Notes under the pieces: model-generated | What the model was told of the DNA's origin: nothing | Databases searched by the model: none | What the model saw: the letters and a program-made list of their open reading frames with translations, nothing else | Translations under genes and position numbers: made by a program | DNA from: Rosellinia necatrix | Taxonomy: Eukaryota; Ascomycota; Sordariomycetes; Xylariales; Xylariaceae | Assembly (NCBI GenBank): GCA_021209875.1 | Contig: JAGYVD010000001.1 | Location: 1,178,001-1,242,000, forward strand | Direction of reading: 5' to 3' | DNA: 64,000 nt | Part shown: positions 53,082 through 64,000 of the stretch, one piece after another | Layout of the letters: each line of letters begins with the position of its first letter | Position numbering within the stretch: position 1 is the stretch's first letter

Positions 53082-54077
53082 TCAGTCGTCGTCTTCGTCC
53101 GAACCATAGTCAACTAAGCCTAATGCGGGCTTCGGCTTCGGCTGCGGCTGCGACTGTGGCTGTGGTTTCATAGCTGGTGTTGAAGAGGTGGTAGGGACAC
53201 CCTTCACAGCGGCTGGCTCGGGTTCTGTAGATGCATGCGTAAGCTTCGTAGGTGTAAGCTTAGTCCCGCTGTTTCCACCACTGTGCCCCCCTTTCACTTC
53301 CCCTGTCGCTTTACCTTCGACCTGATTCGGGCCTTTCACATCCTCGTCAGGCATACTGGTCCTTCTCCTGACGCCCTTCAGCCCAGCCTTCTCTCTCTCC
53401 CTCTTCCTCTTCCTCCCCGCAGAGCTCCCCCACTCCTCGAACACAGCGCCCCCGTTTCCAATATCGGCGGCATGGCCGGCATCATCATCGCCGCCACTGC
53501 CGCCCTCGGCCGATCGCTGCGCCTTTCGGAAGCTAGCGAGCCGAGCCTCCGTCTCGCGCCGCACGCGCTCCTCTTCGGCGTGTTTCTCGTCGCTGACGCC
53601 ATGCAGAAAGTCTATCTCGTCGTCGTCGAGGGCGCGGAACTGGTTACGGATGCGGTTTTGCTCTTCAAAGGCAGCTTGTTTGGCGGCTAATGTACAACAA
53701 AGAAGGGCAAGGCACGAAGAAGGGGTTAGCCCGCTAATTTGGCAATATGCAAATTCAATACCATAAGATATGCAGTAGGAAGAGCAGAAAGGGGAGCAAA
53801 GTAATAAGAAGAAATAAATACCTTTATTAGCCTGCAAAACCTCATAAAGACTCCTCTCACCGCTCCCTTCGACAGTCGCCTTGCGAGCCTCGACGCGCCT
53901 CCGCCGCTCCTCCTCGAGGTCTTTCTGCACGGCCTCCCACTCTACTGCCGCCTTCCCGCTTCCTATCCCGGCTCTCGCTCTCGTCTCCGTCGTGGCCCCG
54001 GTCCCCGGACGGTCCTCGCCCTCGGCGGCGCCTCCGTCGCCCGCAATGGTCCCGCCCGAGACGAACCGCGACGTCAT
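53082..54077 (-). CDS. NIP30/FAM192A N-terminal domain protein (PA28-gamma interactor type)
   Basis: 286-aa predicted nuclear protein. Exon 1 54077-53822, intron 53821-53687, exon 2 53686-53082. The N-terminus MTSRFVSGGTI, the charged EEERRRRVEARKATVEGSGE, SLYEVLQANK and, across the splice, AAKQAAFEEQNRIRNQFRALDDDEIDFL form the NIP30 domain without gaps. The remainder is low-complexity and Lys/Glu-rich with a basic cluster (GRKRKREREKAGLKGVRRR), a likely nuclear localisation signal. It ends GLVDYGSDEDDD, the C-terminal acidic motif also present in animal FAM192A. In animals the protein binds PA28-gamma proteasome activator; filamentous fungi have PA28-like genes, but interaction is inference. 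The 135-nt intron is a multiple of three without a stop, so read-through would not break the frame. Confidence 0.9.
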   Translation of the reverse strand: MTSRFVSGGTIAGDGGAAEGEDRPGTGATTETRARAGIGSGKAAVEWEAVQKDLEEERRRRVEARKATVEGSGERSLYEVLQANKGIYFFLLLCSPFCSSYCISYGIEFAYCQISGLTPSSCLALLCCTLAAKQAAFEEQNRIRNQFRALDDDEIDFLHGVSDEKHAEEERVRRETEARLASFRKAQRSAEGGSGGDDDAGHAADIGNGGAVFEEWGSSAGRKRKREREKAGLKGVRRRTSMPDEDVKGPNQVEGKATGEVKGGHSGGNSGTKLTPTKLTHASTEPEPAAVKGVPTTSSTPAMKPQPQSQPQPKPKPALGLVDYGSDEDDD

Positions 54078-54107
54078 TGTGGGTGCACGCGCCGTGAGCG
54101 GCCCCAG

Positions 54108-54112
54108 GCTGC

Positions 54113-54144
<32 letters not shown>

Positions 54145-54157
54145 TTGCTGCTGCTGC
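54108..54157. repeat. GCT/CAG trinucleotide repeat (~16 units)
   Basis: Near-perfect (GCT)n, with two GTT interruptions, located 31 bp upstream of the NIP30-like ATG on the opposite reading; as transcribed it is CAG in the 5' leader. It is not in frame with the gene. Confidence 0.9.
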
Positions 54158-54158
54158 C

Positions 54159-56331
54159 GACTTGACGACGTCCCTATGAGTTGTCCCCCCCTTCCCCAAG
54201 ATTTTACGCTTACGCACTCGAGCACGCACGCGTGTTTGGGCCAGAAATGCACAAAGACTGTGGGGGCGCAACGCATCAGGTTTAAAATATGGAGAGCAAG
54301 CCTGGGAATTGGGTAAAAAAAAAAGCGAGAATATTCCCGAATGAAGAAATATCAAGTAGCCATTTATATGCAGTCGTTCTAGAAAACAGCGGGAACTAGC
54401 GAATACCTACTTAGGTGCGTAAAGTACCTTTGTTGGCACAGCTGAATCCAGTCGCGCGATACTATTTATCAGCTGGCACCCACATCATAGGCATGTACCT
54501 ACCTACCTGCATAGCTACATACTAGGTAGGTAGGTAGTCCACGCCAATGGCCACAAAGTACCTAGGTACTTACCTATCATCATATATAAGTGCCGACCAA
54601 GCGAAGTGCCTAGATTTAACCAGGGTTAGCAAATCACATTCATTGATCATTTTGAAGATACAGACACTGCTTGGCTTATCGAAATGTCCTGCTAACGAGG
54701 CCTTGTTTGCCATACAACGGAAATAGAGTTCAAGTTCGGACTTCAAAGAGTACAGACCAATAGGCAAATTTAATTTATCATTTTTTGTCTAAATTGATAC
54801 CATATAGGTATGTGTGTGTGTGTGCATATATGTATGTGTATATATATCAACAGTCAAGACTGACAAAGAGCCTGACGTTGGTCTACTCCCAAAGAGATGC
54901 TCAGCTACCCACCAGACGAATTCAACAGTCCGGTAAGATCTGGGTATCCCAGAAGTCAAACATCAATACCATTGGCTGCTTAACTCCAATGTTCTTCCAC
55001 ATGAACCACTGTCCCGAGACCAATCATGCAAAGAATAATTGCAAGAATATCATGCCAGTCATCAAGAAAAGAAGCGTAAGCTTCCAAGGTAGAAAAAGAA
55101 AGAGCCAACCTCGAGAGGAGGGGTTCCTGAACCCTCAAAGATTAGTTCCTGGCTCCTATATACCATTCCCTAGAATTCCCCTCTTCAGTCTAAAACGTAG
55201 AAAAGACGAATTTCGTCCGCTCGAATGCCTCTTCAAGGCCGCAGAATAGTGTGCATTATCAAGAAGGGGGGCCATTGGCACGCTCCTGAAATGATCGCAT
55301 GAAACACAATACCAAATTTCCAGATCCCCTGTTTTAACCGTGATTTCCGTCAAAAATGCATACAAGAAATGCAAACTTCGTATAATCCCGAACAAGCCAC
55401 CCCAGTCGGGGGGCAATAAAAAATCATGTTGGCAAGCCGGCGGATGGCAAAACTAGTTTTGGTTGCAATTCCGTGCCGCGGCTCGAGTGTTAAGACTCCA
55501 ACTCGGGAGCCTTTAGCGTACCGCCGGATGATGCTACCCGAATCGCGATGAAAGGGTAATCACCACTCTCGCCCTCGGCGCAAGCATGCTAGTTCAGAAA
55601 CTAGAGAGATTGTAATTTGATGCCGACGAGATGACAACGTAAATATTGTTTAATGTGGCGCCGATGATTACTTTTGATTCGTCCTCTAGTACCGAGAGGA
55701 AAGGAATAAAAGGAGCGGCCAGTCGAGGAACCAACTAGCATGGTTCGTTGTTTTCTCTTTTTTTTAAACGCCATAAGCCTGAAATTTTAACCACCGTCGC
55801 TGAAATATGCGAACAAAATGTAACCAGATCTATCGAATCAGAAGGGAATAAAAGAAAACTCCTGGCCGTAGGGGAATACCGTAATCAACGCCGATGATGA
55901 AAATTAGGAAGACAAATTCGTCAAAGGGGGCAAATCCAGCCGCGTGCAGACAATCCACAGCTGGGACGGTTTTGAGATAGAATGATGGGCATAGGGATCT
56001 CGGAGATACCAGGAATGGCTCGAGGCAAGTGCTGTACAGTTCCTGAGCCATCTTGTACTCGAAACAGTGTCCAACCACGCATCTAATAACCCCGCTTGGC
56101 GTCCGTCACTGCCAATCCAGCTCGCCGAAAGGGGTATCTAATCGAAAGAGAGAAAAGGAAAAAGGAAAAGGAATATGTTCGTGAAACTACCGGATCCGAA
56201 CCGAGGGTGACTAATGCCAGAGAACTGTGGTAGTGACTCCTGGGCTGGTCAATTACGCTGTGCGTTATCGTAACATAGTTGAGAGCGGATTGGATTGTCA
56301 AAACGCGCTCAACCTTACCCGAAATAGGTGA
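54159..56331. other. ~2.2 kb gene-free stretch
   Basis: Contains TACCTA/TAGGTA words (54497-54540) and a TG microsatellite patch (54812-54842). The longest ORF (54785-55249) has low-complexity and no family signature. Nothing else supported. Confidence 0.55.
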
Positions 56332-57384
56332 TCAGCCCATGACAGGCTGGCCGTATGGCTGAGGGTGAAAGTAGGAACCAGCCTTAGCATGAACGGCTCC
56401 AAGACAAGACGCACAGTTGCATTCAGCCACGCCAGCATCCCACGCGGTATGTCCAAAGTGGTTGAAGTACTGGTGGAAGTGTGAACCACTTCTAGAAGAG
56501 GAATAGTTGTGGTGCCCAGTAGGAGCGTGAGAGTAGCGGCCGTAGTTCTGGTTCGCTACTGCCTGGCTGAACCACTCATTGTAGCGAGAATTGACAGATG
56601 CGGCCGAATTCAAGTATTCCGGAGTGCCATAACCTGAGTCGGGAGGCGTCAATGGAGCCTGCACCCATGGATTCTGGTAACGATTAGGCCATGACCCTTC
56701 CCGGGGTCGATAGGCCATCTTCCCAGGCCTGCCAAGTCTTGTGTTCATTGTAAGCCGTTCCTGGTCGGCAATCTCCTCGTGGGTCCATCCTTCGTATGAT
56801 AGAGGGTGGTGGGGCTGTCTCGTGGCCTCGTTATGGACAGACGTAACGATTGGTGCCAGTCTCTCGCGAAGAGTGGCGTGGGATTGATGCTGTTGGATAA
56901 CCTGTCGTTTGCTGTCCTGATATTGATTCCAGCTCTTCAACCAAGCATCATAGTCGTGGCTACGATCGAGATTCACGTAGAGCACCCAGTCCATGTCCCG
57001 TAGCCATTTTCCTTCCATAGCGTTAATCTCAGCCACGTCAATGCCGCTTACATCTGACCAAGAGCGGTTTTGAAACGTATTGTCGTCGAGGAACTTGCTG
57101 CCCAGGAGTAGAGCAACAGTGACCATCTTCCAAAGTTCACCCTCGCTCACCGTCTTGTACGTGTCCGTGTGCATGTGTCTGTTCATATGCTTGGCAAGAT
57201 AATTCATACCCAGCAGAATGGTGGTGCTAGGTAGACGCGTCGATGTAAGAATTTGATTGACGAATTTGCGAAACGCCGGGGTGACGGTAGAACGAGGAAT
57301 GACGATCCGGGTAGCCATATCAGCCACATACTCGGACATCATGTCGGTCTCGTAATCGAGCACCGCGCACACACCACCAGGCAT
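56332..57384 (-). CDS. Pcl/Clg1-like cyclin
   Basis: 350-aa cyclin-box protein. The N-terminus MPGGVCAVLDYETDMMSEYV leads into the cyclin domain (about residues 20-150) with PAFRKFVNQILTSTRLPSTT, ILLGMNYLAKHM, LWKMVTVALLLGSKFLDDNT and SWSDVSGIDVAEINAMEGKWL, the pattern of Pho85-type cyclins (PCL family, closest to Clg1/Mug80-like proteins). Such cyclins activate Pho85/Cdk5-type kinases in nutrient and morphogenesis control. The C-terminal half is Tyr/Asn/Ser-rich and probably disordered, ending in a Cys/His-containing tail (CNCASCLGAVHAKAGSYFHP). ATG at 57384 is the first one in frame; the frame stays open 24 codons upstream from a TTG, so an upstream exon joined by an intron in 57400-57500 cannot be excluded. 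Confidence 0.85.
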   Translation of the reverse strand: MPGGVCAVLDYETDMMSEYVADMATRIVIPRSTVTPAFRKFVNQILTSTRLPSTTILLGMNYLAKHMNRHMHTDTYKTVSEGELWKMVTVALLLGSKFLDDNTFQNRSWSDVSGIDVAEINAMEGKWLRDMDWVLYVNLDRSHDYDAWLKSWNQYQDSKRQVIQQHQSHATLRERLAPIVTSVHNEATRQPHHPLSYEGWTHEEIADQERLTMNTRLGRPGKMAYRPREGSWPNRYQNPWVQAPLTPPDSGYGTPEYLNSAASVNSRYNEWFSQAVANQNYGRYSHAPTGHHNYSSSRSGSHFHQYFNHFGHTAWDAGVAECNCASCLGAVHAKAGSYFHPQPYGQPVMG

Positions 57385-59023
57385 GATGAAAGATCGGGGG
57401 GTTGTCTCCGTCAAAGATCCAGCTGCGACCTTTGTCGGAGAAGAAATCTGCTTCAAGCACGTGGAAATAACGGCTCAGTTCCGCACACCAAGTGAACAGT
57501 ACTGTAAGCAGTGAGTTCCAAGGCCGAAGAGGAGAGGAGGGTAGGCGGTGGGGGAGGTCGTCGAAACCCTATCAAGCCGCTTAAGCCATCAACAATTGGC
57601 TAGAAAACCAAACCTGTGTATGTCCTGTGGCGAAAGTCGATTTGTTTCCAGGTAATAGCAAACTTCGGATCAAGCCCACAGCTGCTAAAATTAGGGAATG
57701 GGGTTCGTCGGTTGCAGCAGTTGCGCGGTCGAGCCAAGTGCTTAAGTAGCCGTCGGGATCAGTACTGCCGTGCCCAAATACGTAAAAGGATAATGTCTAT
57801 CGGCGGTGCGACAATAAAACAAGGAGATTCTATCTTGTGCTAGTGAATTGTTAGCATTTCCTGATGCTGCGGTTGACCCATATCTGCAACAAAGACGGCG
57901 TCGAAAACCAAAACAAAGGATGTGTCAAGAAACACGATTGGATTCCGGATCAACATATTGTAGATGGGTCCCGAATCTATTAGTGTCCGGCCTAGGCCGA
58001 GTGAATGTCGGAAATGCCAACCAGACAAGATTTCCATCCATATCGCGATGTGGTACGGGTCCGAGGTACCACAGGTACAAACGACGTCCCATCACCTCCA
58101 TTACCCGTGGTTCGTCCAACACCTGGCCGCACCAGGGGGCCGGAGCTTGGGGGCTCCCATGCGGTTCTAAAAATGGTTCGCTGTCGGTAGAGAGGGGGAT
58201 CTTGTCTGGTTCAAAGGCGATTGGCTGCTCGGAAGGCACCTCGATGTGTAGCACATGGGGATTGCACCACCAGAGTTTCATTCCACCAGTTGTGACGGGC
58301 GGCCCTCAATACAGACGCAAATAGGAAGCAAATAAGCTAGATCAAAATTAAACTTACTTTTCAAGATAGAAGTCGATTTGCACTCGCACAGATCACAGCT
58401 GCCAATCGTAATCACGACGCGGGTTGCAAACGCTTCGCGGGAGATTGGGGGTAGGTTGGCTCGGTGTGCAAGTCGCTGAATGCAGGGTTGGTGAGGATGC
58501 TGTGATGAACTATCCAGATGGTGACGTCTCGCTCAATGAAGAGGATCCGAGGTTACGTTTGGGCGAGTTGAATGTGACCACGAATGCGTCGTTTGGGGAT
58601 GTAGCTATCTCAGATGCCAGTCCGTCAGAAGCCAATCTTGTCGGTATTGTCGAAATCGAGGCCGTGGTGGTTAACGAAGACGAAGACGAAGACGATAACG
58701 AAAAGGCGGGCACATGGGACGAGTTGAGGCGTCCCGATGTATCTCTGGTCCTGGGTTGCTTGATTTCTCGATCTCGCTTCCTTCTTATTCTTGTCTCGAA
58801 AACATGAAGTCGAAGGAAACCGGGAACACTGACGTCGACGGGTGGTCTTCGGTCGGAGTTCCAAATTGGCACACAGGTTGCGAGAAGAAGAGAAAAGGGC
58901 AAGAAGAGAACAATAATTATTGTTGAGAAGAGGGAAGAAGGGAGGGAGAGGAGATGGACAAGAGGGAGTGACAGAGGGTGAGGAAAATAGAAAAGAGAGT
59001 AGATAGAAGGATGGGTGGATAGA

Positions 59024-59048
59024 GGATATGGATGTGGATGTGGATATG
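59024..59048. repeat. GGATGT/GGATAT microsatellite
   Basis: Imperfect hexamer repeat within a 300-bp purine-rich, G/A-biased plus strand (58,880-59,180). Confidence 0.8.
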
Positions 59049-61899
59049 GACCTCGAGGTGGATGTGAAGGGTGGTGCAAGAGGCAGATGGGGGTGGAGTG
59101 GATGGGCGGATAGACCAGGGTGTGGATGAGATGGGATTGGGGACGGACGCGACGGAAGCGTAGGTAGTCAAGAGAAAGAGAGAGGCAGGCTGGGTAGCTT
59201 GCCTGACTCTCCGAAGGACTCACTCGAACCAGTCAGTTGAGTGGACGACTGACAGGGCAGCTACTGTACAAGGTACATACATACCTGAGTTCAGTGGACC
59301 AGCAGACAGCCAGTGTGGGCAGGCACCAAAAAAAAAAGATTGGAAATGGCAAGTGATTTGACGGAGGCTGGACCCAGACCCCCCGGGTGACACGCGTGAT
59401 TGGTCTTGGTCACTATGCAACAGTGGGTTCCTCGACCCTCTAAGCATGCAGGTTTGGTTGATGTTCTGGTTGAGGGGGAAGTCTGTGAAGCGGTGGGTAC
59501 AGCAAAGAGGTTCCAGGGCTTAGTGGGGACAGTCGCCGTGTTAGATGATTTCGCTAAGGTACCTGGAGTACAAGCCTGAACACCTCTTTGACAAGCGTTT
59601 TAGTGCTTAATGTATGCATCCGGAAGGTATGAGAAGTATATCCGTCTTGAATAGGGTACCCAGCTCCATCCTCGAGATTCACAAGCCTCCACAAGAATAC
59701 TTACTTTAGTGTCCTTCTAGTACACACTAGGTAATACCACATACCTGTAGAAAGTTGAAAATCTGAGTCGAGTCCTTTTTATTTTATTTTATGCTGTAGG
59801 TGGTCCTATTCAAGCGCCTCAATCTAAGCTAGGTACATCAGTAGTGCAATGTCAACTAACTCTTCTATATCTGTATATGTGAATAATACAAGGAACCATC
59901 TATTATGTAAAGAAGTGCAAAACGTTATACACTATCGCCTACCTAGTAGGTAGGTAGTACCTACAACTACTTCCAATTCTCCCATAAACAAACACAAGCA
60001 CGTAGTCCATGGATCATAACTACCTCCTAAGGTAAGTACCATAAATCCTAGCCTGCCCACGTAAATATTGCCAAACGAGCCTTAGTGGTAAGGTTTTCTT
60101 AGGTCCCCCCAAAAAAAGGCCATCAGTACGGTAAATAATTACCTAGCAACTTATGTAAATAGAGTCATAGACCTGTAAACCCTGCCTTGTCAACTTACAC
60201 CCCTCCCCTGGAAATACCTCATAGACGATTAAAACATGTTGTGTTGAGTTCTCTCACTATTCACGCGAAGTTTGTGCTCCCGGATAATTTCTCCACTTGT
60301 TGGGTACATATAGTTTGCAACAACAAGAAAACGTTTGAAAAAATATAGCATAATAAAAAATGCTGAATAAACAATCATAAATAGCCCTAGATAGCAAGAT
60401 TCTAATGTGATACCAACCAAGTAACTCATGTAGAGACATTCTGCCATTCAGAATCTTCATGTTTGCTTTGAGAGCACACCCCCAAAGTTTACGCGACTAA
60501 CAACAACAACAAATGAACAATAAAATGGTGTCAAGTGTGTCCTCAAGAGTTTTTCTTCCGTCTCCAGCCGAGTCAAAACTGGGATACACACAATTCCACT
60601 ACCATGGGCCAGGGTTCAGGTAGTTACTTGGTAAGCCACTCGTACAACATAGCACGCCTAAACCGGCTCACTAATCCGTATCCGGCAGGACAGCAAATGG
60701 TCCCTAGCTGGCTGTGATGCAGCGCCCGCGGCGCGAATTTGCGATTTCATGACTGATCTAGCTAATTAACTAGCGTCGGTGCCTACTATAGGGACCATTC
60801 CTATTTCGTGTGTGATCCTTGGTAACGCAGCAACAATGTCTGCCTTCGCGTCGCTCTGTCGCTTTGTGACCAGTGTTTGAAGAGAGGCACCAACAATAAC
60901 TCATGATTCCCTCAAGGATGAGACGTAGGTAAGTATGCCAATGGTGTGCTGGTATATTAGTCTCATCGTGCCTACTGCCCTACGTAGTACCAAGTGCACT
61001 TAGCGGTATGAAGGTATCACCGTAAATACAGCTACTCAGGATAAAACATGAGCACAACGTTCCTCAAGAGGTATGAATGTACATAATGGTATTCATTCCT
61101 CTTACAGCACTCAGCACTACAGTAGTTGACAGTTGAACACAAGACATTCAACCTCCTCAGGTAGGTAGGTGGTAGTTATACACATGCCCATCCACTGCCA
61201 CCAACTACATACAATACTTCGTACGTGATGGCAGTAGGGCAGGGCGTCACGATCTAACGGTCTTGGGGCCAATTTACCACACATTTACATTCATGTAACA
61301 GCGGTAAACACAGGTATATACAACACCCTCTAGATAGGTTAGTACGTAATTTATTCAACATCCCATTTCCTGACTATGTATACATAATTTTATTCACGCA
61401 GCAAAAGAACAGGGGACTTGAGGGCCCACATGTATGCGTGTAGACTGGTGAGTAGATGCTACTATGTAGGTATGTCGATGCTCATTTCGGAATTTAGCCT
61501 TCCTGTGCAGCCACGAGCGCTAACTGGTGCGGCCCATATGGATAATGTGGCAACAACAGCGGTTGGCCGAACGCGATAATAGGTCACCTTGGGGCCTACA
61601 TTACGGTAAGACTCTATCTGTTTAGGAGGGAGTGTACCGATAAACTGATGCAGAGTTCAATGGGATTCAACCTGTAGGATAGATAGTATTAGTCCTGTGC
61701 ACAAGTGGCCCATCCAAACAAGATCGTTGTGTTGAATTGCGGTAACAAGCGCAACAAGCAGACCATGTTTGCCCATAAACTGGCTATGCCAGAGAATGAG
61801 GCAAAAATAAAAGTGGTATTTACGGTGGCTCCGTTTGCACATCACATCATCCACTCCATTGACACGAGCATCAAAGCAGTGTCATATTGAACGTTTGCT

Positions 61900-61925
61900 T
61901 TCTCTCTATCTCTCTATCTCTCTAT
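61900..61925. repeat. TCTCTCTA microsatellite
   Basis: Three CTCTCTAT units followed by GTATATAGAG, giving a short hairpin-capable end. Confidence 0.85.
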
Positions 61926-63334
61926 GTATATAGAGGGAGGTGCGACGACTCGTCCGTTTTCTGTAGCTAGGCGTGATTCGGATCCCTTGGTGTCCTGCCT
62001 CGGTGTTCCGCCTTGTGCTATCGACCATAAGGAAAAGCGGCTCTGTCACTCATTTACCAGGCAAGCTGACCGCCGGCCGGCTTATCGTCTGTGCAGCGAC
62101 TATTGCAGTAGATGTTTTGACGCATCGCTGTTTTGTCAAGTATGCTCGACCAATAGAGAGGCAAGCACTTAACATGCTAACTAGTATAGGACCTCATCAC
62201 GAATTTCATAAGCTTGCTTGGCCTGTAACAGGCTGAACGTACCGCGAGCCTCCCTTAGGCTGCATAAAGCTGTCCAGCCAACCACCGCCATGATGCCGAA
62301 TGGTGTACCCCCCCATCAGCGCTGTTAACAACACAGCTAAAAGGGGAAACATCCGGTTTAAGGTAAAGGCGTACTGTACTGGTAAGGGATGGCGCAGGCA
62401 TCTATTTGGACATGCTAGTTACCCGGATCAGGACGCACAGCATCTTGAACTTGTTAGGCTATTGTTGCCGCCAGTTGTTGTTTGTCTCGCCTTGTAGTTA
62501 TTTTCCCTTGTTGTTGTCAGGCTCTTTATTCCAGTCCCTTTTTAGCAAACTGGGGGAGGTATCGATCGATTGCATGCCGCCCTAGCCTAGTCCGTCTCCC
62601 TCACCACAACTTTCTCGAAACGCCTGAAGTCCACAATCCCCATATTTCCGTATATCCCGCGCGTGTGCCTCGGAACACGCAGTGCTGCATAATACACTAC
62701 ATATGTATCAACATCGCTAACTATGGGTCATCTACACTACAGTGGGTAGTGTACACTACTAGATCTTACCTAAGGCAGGGGAGCTAGTGCACAAAGGGCT
62801 ACATATGTACTGTCTAACCTTCTCTGCAGGTATGTGTACATAATTTGAGGACTCGTTGAAACAAACAATTTCCAGCACGTCCGCCAATACCAATCCTCCG
62901 GACTACACGAGACCCTGAAGCTCTAAAATAACTTGATCCCGAATTCCCTACACTAGAGGCGCCACACTAAAACCACCCATGCTGACCAGCCCTGGCTTAT
63001 CCGATCAAGGTCCGAGATTTGATGCGACAAGTGCCCAACACACTCAAAGTCATCGCGCGAAAACAATGCATGGGGAATATGTACTGTACTATACAGCTTG
63101 GTGCGAAACAATCACTATTTTGGTCCGTCACCATGGCGGAATCCGATGATGGTTACCTAGTTGTTTTGACGATCAAGGAGGACAACGCTGGGTCATCAGT
63201 GTCAAAACCTGCAATATTTAACTAGTTATGTATAACTAGTCATCCACTGATCGTATGTACCGGTATCCAACACCCAACACGCGTACCGTACCAGATGGTG
63301 TACGATATGACACGGTGGGTGTTACTATGAATAT

Positions 63335-63380
63335 CCGTCTGTCTGTCTGTCCGTCCATCCATCCATCCATCCCTCCACCC
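63335..63380. repeat. CTGT/CATC tetranucleotide repeats
   Basis: Compound repeat: CTGT units, then CCGT, then four CATC units and C-rich variants. Confidence 0.9.
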
Positions 63381-64000
63381 ATCAATCTCAACCCCTCAAA
63401 TGCACTCCCTGCCCCTGGGTCTCGCTATGCTCAGCCTACTGTACACTAAACGCCACTAAATAACATATACATGTCCATACTTTATAGCTTTGTGTGTACT
63501 GTAAGTAACGATCAGCGAGGTCACCATAGCAGCCGCTCGGCCATATGAGTCGTTCCACCTCATCTAAACGCTAAGATCTAGGGTTTCGGTAGTTACTTGA
63601 CGAGCTATGTACATTTCCCAAGCTTTTACCGCCTAGGCTGCTACCTCTTTCTCCCTTTCCCTCGTATTCCTCGACAATGGCGACTACGTACTTGTGATTT
63701 CTCCCCCCCGTATTTATAATTGGACCGCTTATTCAAGTACTTACTTCCATTGTGTTGTTTTACAAATGTGTGCACAACTATACCTAGGTAGGTGGGTAAT
63801 ACGTAGCTTTGCGAAGATGCAGTAGGTTTCAATACAACCTCCCGAGTGACATACCACCGCTACCCAATCCAGCCTACTGGCATCGTGTAGGTACACTAAC
63901 TGAGGTACATGCACTAACAACCTAGGCATGTCCTAGTGTACTCGCGCGCCACTGAACCCGCCCCCTGTCTGCAGGGGGCAATCCTCTCATGCTCCCATGA

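Larger units (their letters stand above)
57385..64000. other. 6.6 kb gene-free tail
   Basis: No gene can be supported. ORFs on both strands overlap at 57848-58324 and 58424-59223 without family signatures. Contains scattered TAGGTAGG/TACCTACC words (59950, 61160, 63785) and several microsatellites listed separately. The first kilobase is probably the cyclin promoter. Confidence 0.55.

Noticed and set aside
54785..55249. 154-codon plus-strand ORF
   Set aside because: Starts in a TG/TA microsatellite, composition unlike a folded protein, no family signature.
57454..57456. TTG as the start of the cyclin
   Set aside because: Non-ATG initiation is improbable; the family-like N-terminus begins at the ATG ending at 57382.
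57925..58281. 118-codon minus-strand ORF upstream of the cyclin, with a 158-codon ORF antisense to it
   Set aside because: Equally long ORFs on both strands and no recognisable domain; could be a cyclin leader ORF but not supportable.
58424..59223. Overlapping ORFs on both strands
   Set aside because: Purine-strand-biased low-complexity DNA (Asp/Glu repeats one way, Ser/Pro/His the other) explains both.

Overview
The window is nuclear DNA of a filamentous ascomycete (Pezizomycotina, most likely Sordariomycetes). Three things support this: short (50-135 bp) introns with GTRNGT donors and CTAAC-like branch sites; an orthologue of the COT1/NDR kinase; and a 14.8 kb block of extreme AT-richness that looks like repeat-induced point mutation (RIP). 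Spacers also carry the short TACCTA/TAGGTA repeats common in this group. No tRNA, rRNA, CRISPR or telomere repeat was recognised.

Region 1 (1 to ~14.8 kb) is an AT-rich, stop-saturated, gene-free block. It holds a ~117-bp minisatellite and three copies of a ~250-bp LTR-like repeat: two in direct orientation 6.4 kb apart, and one inverted and much less mutated. It ends abruptly in a degenerate GGCTTTTAT-type tandem array.

Region 2 (~14.9-28 kb) has ordinary composition but is nearly gene-free. It contains an FSH1-family hydrolase with Cys in place of the nucleophilic Ser (16852-17701). A cytochrome P450 of the pisatin-demethylase-like type follows (18841-20591; five exons, one frameshift). 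Together they may be the remnant of a secondary-metabolism locus. A badly decayed ankyrin-repeat gene lies at ~26.5-27.3 kb.

Region 3 (28-41.2 kb) holds accessory genes separated by long empty spacers: a membrane-anchored mitochondrial P-loop ATPase, a nitroreductase, a secreted DUF6923-type protein, a two-TM SLATT-like protein, and a GFA/CENP-V-like zinc protein. The coding parts of the last four are very GC-rich.

Region 4 (42.5-57.5 kb) is a conserved housekeeping segment: SF3A2/Prp11 (splicing), COT1 kinase (polarity), a kappa-class GST/DsbA-like protein, TIM54 (mitochondrial import), a NIP30/FAM192A protein and a Pcl/Clg1-like cyclin. From 57.4 to 64.0 kb no gene can be supported.

A recurring feature cuts across regions 3 and 4. 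Three genes (SLATT, GFA, COT1) are broken by four one-base frameshifts, each at a 7-base G/C run that would be in frame with six. The P450 breaks similarly at a 6-T run. As COT1 is a core kinase with otherwise perfect conservation, a systematic homopolymer-length artefact is more likely than loss of all these genes. Intron-resolved gene models below were worked out by hand from reading frame, splice consensus and family conservation.
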